Below, in pieces: positions 6,811 to 10,285 of a stretch of 10,285 bases of DNA. The stretch is from Burkholderiaceae bacterium (GTDB taxonomy: Bacteria > Pseudomonadota > Gammaproteobacteria > Burkholderiales > Burkholderiaceae). The stretch covers positions 1-10,285 of the forward strand of contig JASLEM010000065.1 in the NCBI GenBank assembly GCA_030151165.1, given 5' to 3'. Numbering within the stretch: the stretch's first letter is position 1; the number at the start of each line of letters is the position of its first letter. The position numbers were made by a program, and so were the translations under genes. The notes under the pieces are model-generated. The model was not told the origin of the DNA and ran no database searches. It saw nothing but the letters and a program-made list of their open reading frames with translations.

Positions 6811-6842
6811 ACGGCCCCGGACGTCCGCGCGCCCGGGGCCGT
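6811..6842. terminator. Strong 10-bp hairpin after lysR
   Basis: ACGGCCCCGG (6811-6820) pairs perfectly with CCGGGGCCGT (6833-6842) around a 12-base loop, starting 20 bp after the lysR stop. It very likely ends lysR transcription. The plus strand has no T-run after the stem, but ATAAAAG (6804-6810) precedes it. Read on the minus strand, the hairpin is therefore followed by CTTTTAT, a better intrinsic terminator for transcripts running antisense to lysR. Bidirectional action is plausible. Confidence 0.7.
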
Positions 6843-6911
6843 GAATCCTCGACAAGGGGATGTCGAGGTGCTCGTCATCGGCTTACGGCGCGGCCGCTCG
6901 AACGGATTCAC
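6841..6911 (+). repeat. Nested inverted repeats in the leader of the S10 peptidase gene
   Basis: Two perfect 8-bp inverted repeats lie between the lysR terminator and the S10 gene. CCTCGACA (6847-6854) pairs with TGTCGAGG (6861-6868) around loop AGGGGA. GTGAATCC (6841-6848) pairs with GGATTCAC (6904-6911) around it. The two share CC at 6847-6848, so a full nested fold would use TCGACA/TGTCGA for the inner stem. The left arm also overlaps the last bases of the preceding terminator stem (6841-6842). The function is unknown: a structured 5' leader, a binding site or chance are all open. Confidence 0.45.
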
Positions 6912-6923
6912 CCGGCCGGCAGC

Positions 6924-6930
6924 GGGGAGG
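6924..6930 (+). promoter_or_regulatory. Ribosome binding site of the S10 peptidase gene
   Basis: GGGGAGG stands five bases before the ATG at 6936. It selects this start over the in-frame ATG at 6972, which has no such site. Confidence 0.65.
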
Positions 6931-6935
6931 CCACA

Positions 6936-8489
6936 ATGCCTTCCACCTCGACTCCCGCCGAACCGGACACCATGAGCGACACCCCCTCTTGCGCCGACCG
7001 CGCCGCCGCCGACAAGCCCAAGGTGACCCAGCGCGACGCCGTCGAGCGCGCGCTGCTGGCCGCGCCGTTCCGCAGCACCGGCGCGATCGTGCTCGGCGGC
7101 AACAAGCTCGAGTACCGCGTCGAGGCGGCGTTCGTGCCGGTCGCGGCGACGGCATTGGAAGAGCGCCGCGGCGAGCCCGAGGCGGCGGTCTTCACGACGG
7201 CCTACCTGCTCGAGCGCCCGGCCGGCGGCGACGCGGCGCCGCGCCCCGTCTGCTTCGCCTTCAACGGCGGGCCGGGCTCGTCGTCGATCTGGCTGCATCT
7301 CGGCGCGCTCGGCCCGAAGCGCGTGCGCATCGAGGACGACGGCACGATGCCCAGGCCGCCCTACGCGGTCGAGGACAACCCGCTCAGCTGGTTCGAGCAC
7401 TTCGACCTCGTCTTCGTCGATCCGCCGCACACCGGCTACTCGATCACCGCGAGCGAGGACGCGCGCAAGAAGATGCTGTCGGTCGACGGCGACGTGGCCG
7501 CGCTGACCGAGGTCATCCGCGGCTGGCTGTCGCGCCACGGGCGCTGGACGTCGCCGGTCTACGTCGCGGGCGAGAGCTACGGCACGACACGCGGCGCGGC
7601 GATCGCCGACAAGCTCGCCGAGCAGGGCGTCGCGCTGACCGGGCTGATCCTCGTCTCGTGCGCGATGGACATCCAGTCGCTCGAGTTCAGCCCGCGCAAC
7701 GACCTGCCGTTCACGCTGTACCTCCCCGCGTATGCCGGCGTCGCGCAGTACCACGGCTGCCTGGCGGGCCCGCAGGCCGAGTCGCCCGCGGCCGCGCGCG
7801 CGCTCGCGGCCGAGTACGTCGAGAGCGACTACCTGCGCGTGCTGCACCGCGGCTCCGCGCTGACCGACGACGAGCGCACGCGCGCCGCGAAGCGCATCGG
7901 CGAGTTGACGGGGCTGTCGCCAACGCTCGTCGAGCACCGCAACCTGCGCATCACCGACAACACCTTCTTCACCGAGCTGCTGCGCGACCGCGGCCGGATC
8001 GTCGGCCGGCTGGAGGCGCGCGTCGCCGGGCCGATGGGCCTCGTGCGCTCGCACGAGTGGGACTTCGACCCCGGCATCGAGGCGCTGCTCGGGCCGTACA
8101 CGATGGCCGCGATGGGCTACTTCACCGAGACGCTGGGCTTCGACCGCACGTGGCGCTTCGAGGTGATGTCGGGCGACGCGCACAAGCAATGGAACTGGAA
8201 CCGCGGCGAGGCGCAGGGCAACGGCTACTGCTGCACGAGCCCCGACCTCTCGCGCGCGCTGCGCCGCAACCCGCACCTGCGCGTGTTCGTCGCCAGCGGC
8301 CACTACGACCTCGGCACGCCGTCCACCGCCAGCGACTGGTCGCTCGCGCAGCTCGACATCCCCGCCGACGTCCGCACCCGCATCACGCACCGGTACTACG
8401 ACGCGGGGCACATGATGTACACGCGCGACGTCGACCTCTCGAAGCTCAAGGGCGACCTCGTCGACTGGCTGCAGGAAGGCCGCGCCTAG
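6936..8489 (+). CDS. S10 family serine carboxypeptidase-like protein, apparently cytosolic
   Basis: The product has 517 residues with an alpha/beta-hydrolase fold of peptidase family S10. The oxyanion-region motif FNGGPGSSS is at 109-117. The nucleophile motif is AGESYGT with Ser214, Asp458 lies in SGHYDLGTP, and His492 in DAGHMMY, giving the complete Ser-Asp-His triad in family order. The carboxylate-recognition element also looks intact (Asn110, Glu213). Family members remove C-terminal residues from peptides, mostly at acidic pH and outside the cytoplasm; some relatives act as acyltransferases. Here the N-terminus is polar with no hydrophobic segment, so I infer a cytosolic protein. It stands alone between lysR and the RIO kinase gene on the same strand, with its own ribosome binding site and a structured leader. 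Natural substrate unknown. The shorter start at Met13 would not affect any domain. Confidence 0.9.
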   Translation: MPSTSTPAEPDTMSDTPSCADRAAADKPKVTQRDAVERALLAAPFRSTGAIVLGGNKLEYRVEAAFVPVAATALEERRGEPEAAVFTTAYLLERPAGGDAAPRPVCFAFNGGPGSSSIWLHLGALGPKRVRIEDDGTMPRPPYAVEDNPLSWFEHFDLVFVDPPHTGYSITASEDARKKMLSVDGDVAALTEVIRGWLSRHGRWTSPVYVAGESYGTTRGAAIADKLAEQGVALTGLILVSCAMDIQSLEFSPRNDLPFTLYLPAYAGVAQYHGCLAGPQAESPAAARALAAEYVESDYLRVLHRGSALTDDERTRAAKRIGELTGLSPTLVEHRNLRITDNTFFTELLRDRGRIVGRLEARVAGPMGLVRSHEWDFDPGIEALLGPYTMAAMGYFTETLGFDRTWRFEVMSGDAHKQWNWNRGEAQGNGYCCTSPDLSRALRRNPHLRVFVASGHYDLGTPSTASDWSLAQLDIPADVRTRITHRYYDAGHMMYTRDVDLSKLKGDLVDWLQEGRA

Positions 8490-8492
8490 TCC

Positions 8493-8506
8493 CTCCGCGC
8501 GCGGAG
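8493..8506. repeat. Perfect 14-bp palindrome just upstream of the RIO kinase -10
   Basis: CTCCGCGCGCGGAG is its own reverse complement. It lies 3 bp after the S10 stop and 2 bp before the GACAAT hexamer, that is, in the promoter spacer of the RIO gene. It could be an operator or a very short hairpin for the S10 transcript. No T-run follows, so terminator function is doubtful. Confidence 0.35.
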
Positions 8507-8508
8507 CG

Positions 8509-8514
8509 GACAAT
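8509..8514 (+). promoter_or_regulatory. Candidate -10 element of the RIO kinase gene
   Basis: GACAAT ends six bases before the ATG at 8521, the same hexamer and spacing as at lysR. No good -35 is found 16-19 bp upstream. Predicted initiation would be on or beside the start codon, giving a leaderless mRNA. The gene has no well-placed Shine-Dalgarno, which agrees with this. Confidence 0.35.
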
Positions 8515-8520
8515 GCGCGG

Positions 8521-9366
8521 ATGAAACCCCACAAGAGACTTCAGCCCCTGGTCGACGAAGGGCTGATCGACACCGTCGTGCGCCAGCTCATGAGCGGCAA
8601 GGAGGCGATGGTGTTCGTCGTGCGGCTCGGCGAGGACACGATGTGCGCGAAGGTCTACAAGGAGGCCACGCACCGCAGCTTCCGCCAGGCGGTCGACTAC
8701 ACCGAGAACCGCAAGGTCAAGAACTCGCGCCAGGCGCGCGCGATGGCCAAGGGCACGAAGTTCGGACGCGAGAAGCAGGAGGAGGCGTGGCAGAACGCGG
8801 AGGTCGACGCGCTGTATCGCCTCGCGGGCGCCGGCGTGCGCGTGCCCAAGCCGTACAACTTCCACGACGGCGTGCTGCTGATGGAGCTGGTGGTCGACGC
8901 CGACGGCGACGCCGCGCCGCGTCTGAACGACTGCGAGTTCACGCCCGAGGACGCGCGCCGCCACCACGCGACGCTGGTCAAGGAGGCCGTGCGCATGCTC
9001 TGCGCGGGCATCGTGCACGGCGACCTGTCCGAGTTCAACATCCTGCTCGCCGACGACGGTCCGGTCATCATCGACCTGCCGCAGGCCGTCGACGCCGCCG
9101 GCAACAACCACGCGCAGCGCATGCTGATGCGCGACGTCGGCAACCTCGCCGCGTTCTTCGGCCGCTTCGCGCCGGAGCTGCGCAAGACCGAGTACGGCCC
9201 CGAGATCTGGTCGCTGTACGTGGTCGGCGCGTTGACGGTCGAGACGCCGCTCACCGGCCGCTACGAACACCAGCACGGCGCGGTCGACCTGCGCGCCGTG
9301 ATGCGCGAGATCGAGGATTCGCGCGAGGAAGAGAACGAGCGACTTAGACGGATGCACGGCGACTGA
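8521..9366 (+). CDS. RIO-family serine protein kinase
   Basis: The product has 281 residues. The flexible nucleotide loop is SGKEAMVFVV (25-34) and the ATP-binding lysine is Lys44 in CAKVYK. The catalytic loop is VHGDLSEFN with Asp168 and Asn173, and the metal-binding motif is IIDLPQAVD with Asp185. These are the hallmarks of RIO1-type atypical kinases, which lack the activation segment of ordinary kinases. Archaeal and eukaryotic RIO proteins serve in small ribosomal subunit maturation; the role of the proteobacterial branch is not established, and ribosome-related work would be inference. The charged insert ENRKVKNSRQARAMAKGTKFGREKQEEAWQ (62-91, quoted only in outline: Arg/Lys-rich) is the family's conserved N-terminal linker. 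There is no membrane segment. It follows the S10 gene by 31 bp on the same strand but seems to have its own promoter. An ATG at 8513 is out of frame. Confidence 0.93.
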   Translation: MKPHKRLQPLVDEGLIDTVVRQLMSGKEAMVFVVRLGEDTMCAKVYKEATHRSFRQAVDYTENRKVKNSRQARAMAKGTKFGREKQEEAWQNAEVDALYRLAGAGVRVPKPYNFHDGVLLMELVVDADGDAAPRLNDCEFTPEDARRHHATLVKEAVRMLCAGIVHGDLSEFNILLADDGPVIIDLPQAVDAAGNNHAQRMLMRDVGNLAAFFGRFAPELRKTEYGPEIWSLYVVGALTVETPLTGRYEHQHGAVDLRAVMREIEDSREEENERLRRMHGD

Positions 9367-9413
9367 CGGCGCGCCGAGTCGTCCTCGCGACAGCCCGGGC
9401 GAACCGCCCTTCG

Positions 9414-9419
9414 TAGAAT
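9414..9419 (+). promoter_or_regulatory. -10 element of the FMN riboswitch-ribH2 transcript
   Basis: TAGAAT matches the -10 consensus at 5 of 6 positions. It predicts initiation near 9426, about 20 bases before the aptamer's first stem, as expected for a riboswitch transcript. The -35 region is poor: GCGACA at 9387 is too far at 21 bp. An activator or extended contacts may compensate. Confidence 0.5.
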
Positions 9420-9445
9420 GCCGGCGCCGGCCCGCAAGGTCGGCA

Positions 9446-9622
9446 GCGTTCTCAGGGCGGGGCGGAATTCCCCACCGGCGGTAATCGCGAACCGGTCGAG
9501 CAGACCGGGACGCGGGAGCCCGCGAGCGCCTTCGCGTCGCGACGAGAGTCCCGGCGCGAAGGGTCAGCAGACCTGGTGCGATGCCAGGGCCGACGGTCAC
9601 AGTCCGGATGAAAGAGAAACGC
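9446..9622 (+). ncRNA. FMN riboswitch (RFN element)
   Basis: This is the classic RFN aptamer. P1 is formed by GCGTTCTC (9446-9453) and GAGAAACGC (9614-9622) with one bulged A (9619). Conserved blocks appear in order: CAGGGCGGGG, AATTCCCCACCGGCGGTAAT, AGCCCGCGAGCGC, CAGACCTGGTG, CCAGGGCCGACGGTCACAGT and CCGGATGAAAGAG. Variable hairpins are CCGGTC/GACCGG (9492-9508) and an extended CCTTCGCG/CGCGAAGG stem (9529-9562) with an 18-base loop. The element binds flavin mononucleotide and represses the downstream gene when FMN is plentiful. It lies upstream of a lumazine synthase gene, which fits. The aptamer end at 9622 is set by P1; the expression platform follows at once. Confidence 0.97.
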
Positions 9623-9631
9623 GACAGGCCC

Positions 9632-9670
9632 GGCTGCCGCATGCGCGAAACATGCGTCGGCCGTGTTTTC
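9632..9670 (+). terminator. Expression-platform terminator of the FMN riboswitch
   Basis: GGCTGCCGCATG (9632-9643) and CATGCGTCGGCC (9651-9662) form a 12-position stem with one U-G wobble and one C/U mismatch around loop CGCGAAA. GTGTTTTC follows, giving a short U-tract. It ends 44 bases before the ribH2 ATG, so it would stop transcription before the gene. The P1 3' strand (GAGAAACGCG, 9614-9623) can pair instead with CGTGTTTTC (9662-9670), which would break the terminator, as expected for FMN-dependent premature termination. Confidence 0.7.
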
Positions 9671-9713
9671 GCGCGCCCTGATTCTGGCCAACCCCTCCAC
9701 TCGAGAGTCCACC

Positions 9714-10229
9714 ATGAATCAGACCACCATGCCTCCCCTCCACGCCGCCGCCGGCGCGACCGACACGAACCGTCGCGCCCGCATCGCGGTCATCTGCGCC
9801 TCCTGGCACGCCGACATCGTCGGCCAGGCGAGGCAGTCGCTGCTCGCCGAGTTCGAGCGAAGTCCGGCGCCGCCGCGCGTCGTCGACCATTTCGAGGTGC
9901 CGGGCGCCTTCGAGATCCCGCTGCTCGCGCAGCAACTCGCGCTCGGCGGCCGCTACGACGCGATCGTCGCGTGCGGGCTCGTCGTCAACGGCGGCATCTA
10001 CCGCCACGAGTTCGTCGGCGCGGCCGTGATCGACGGCCTGATGCGCGTGCAGCTCGACACCGGCGTGCCCGTGCTCTCCGCGGTGCTCACGCCGCGCGAC
10101 TTCCACGAGCACGACGACCACCACCGGTTCTTCAGCGAGCACTTCGTCAAGAAAGGCGTGGAGGTCGCGCGCGCCTGCCTCGCGACGGTGGCCGGCCTGC
10201 GCGCCGCGCGCCTCGCGGCCGCCACCTGA
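9714..10229 (+). CDS. ribH2: 6,7-dimethyl-8-ribityllumazine synthase, type 2 (RibH2)
   Basis: The product has 171 residues. It condenses 5-amino-6-ribitylamino-uracil with 3,4-dihydroxy-2-butanone 4-phosphate, the penultimate step of riboflavin synthesis. Diagnostic pieces are ASWHADIV (29-36) with Trp31 at the substrate ring, VPGAFEIPLLAQQLA (62-76), GLVVNGGIYRHEFVGAAVIDGLM (88-110) and VLTPRDFHEHDDHHRFF (124-140) with the catalytic-region histidines. YRHEF, VQLDT and the FHEHDDHH block match the RibH2 branch known from Brucella and Mesorhizobium (decameric enzymes) rather than the icosahedral RibH1 type, and the MNQ start matches too. The frame opens with GTG at 9663, but that lies in the terminator tail, so the ATG at 9714 with the weak GAGAG site (9703-9707) is preferred. 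An FMN riboswitch controls it. No other rib gene is in the window. Confidence 0.95.
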   Translation: MNQTTMPPLHAAAGATDTNRRARIAVICASWHADIVGQARQSLLAEFERSPAPPRVVDHFEVPGAFEIPLLAQQLALGGRYDAIVACGLVVNGGIYRHEFVGAAVIDGLMRVQLDTGVPVLSAVLTPRDFHEHDDHHRFFSEHFVKKGVEVARACLATVAGLRAARLAAAT

Positions 10230-10285
10230 CCGGGCGGCCCGCCGCGGCGTGACGCGCGCGGGCGAGGGGCGACGAGCAAGGGTCG
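10230..10285. other. Right-edge region, no gene seen
   Basis: This stretch follows the ribH2 stop. It is GC-rich with short self-complementary patches (for example CGCCGCGGCG) but has no clear terminator with a T-run and no supportable start codon with a ribosome binding site. A gene may begin beyond the window edge. Confidence 0.4.

Noticed and set aside
8513..8520. ATG at 8513 just before the RIO kinase start
   Set aside because: It is out of frame with the kinase and forms part of the GACAATG promoter-like hexamer; no credible product follows.
6558..8534. Minus-strand open frame of 658 codons across the S10 gene
   Set aside because: It is antisense to a gene with an intact catalytic triad, and its product is Arg/Ala/Val-rich low-complexity sequence with no recognisable motif.
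9663..9713. GTG start at 9663 extending RibH2 by 17 residues
   Set aside because: It begins in the tail of the riboswitch terminator and has no ribosome site. The ATG at 9714 gives the normal N-terminus of RibH2 proteins.
1..10285. tRNA, rRNA, CRISPR, insertion sequence, phage or toxin-antitoxin genes
   Set aside because: I looked on both strands and saw no tRNA-like cloverleaf, no regularly spaced repeats, no transposase or integrase motifs, no flanking direct repeats, and no paired small toxin-antitoxin frames.

Overview
The window is very GC-rich chromosomal DNA with strong third-position G/C bias. It looks like a betaproteobacterium, probably of the order Burkholderiales. That placement is an inference from base composition, gene families, and TAGAAT/GACAAT-type promoter hexamers in a GC-rich background; nothing here fixes genus or species. 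I see no rRNA, tRNA, insertion sequence, CRISPR array or phage gene, and codon use is even throughout.

Layout, left to right. Positions 1-36 hold the last codons of a plus-strand gene. Positions 172-3831 carry a minus-strand pair: a large soluble hybrid histidine kinase with about five PAS-type sensor modules and a C-terminal receiver, then an uncharacterised two-helix membrane protein 15 bp downstream. Diverging from the kinase is a stand-alone Fe(II)/2-oxoglutarate dioxygenase of the PF10014 type (3998-4765). It converges, with only 13 bp between stops, on a minus-strand two-gene operon: a DJ-1/PfpI (Hsp31-like) protein and an ABM-fold small monooxygenase, joined by a TGATG stop/start overlap. 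A LysR-type regulator (5888-6790) diverges from that operon and ends at a strong GC hairpin. A leader with nested inverted repeats then precedes a cytosolic-looking S10 serine carboxypeptidase (6936-8489). Next comes a RIO-family protein kinase (8521-9366). Last is a complete FMN riboswitch with a terminator-type expression platform, leading into a type-2 lumazine synthase, ribH2 (9714-10229).

How the parts work together. The LysR/DJ-1/ABM block looks like a locally controlled response module for reactive carbonyls or quinones. The kinase and small membrane protein look co-transcribed. The riboswitch-ribH2 unit is a self-contained flavin-controlled riboflavin synthesis step. The remaining genes (dioxygenase, S10 peptidase, RIO kinase) appear to be independent units.

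I found no clearly unprecedented system. The best leads are: (i) the ribH2 riboswitch, where the 3' strand of P1 can pair with either the aptamer or the terminator tail, with the same bulged A in both; (ii) two genes (lysR and the RIO kinase) with a GACAAT hexamer exactly six bases before the ATG and no Shine-Dalgarno, suggesting leaderless mRNAs; (iii) the unknown membrane protein tied to the PAS kinase; and (iv) the structured leader before the S10 peptidase.
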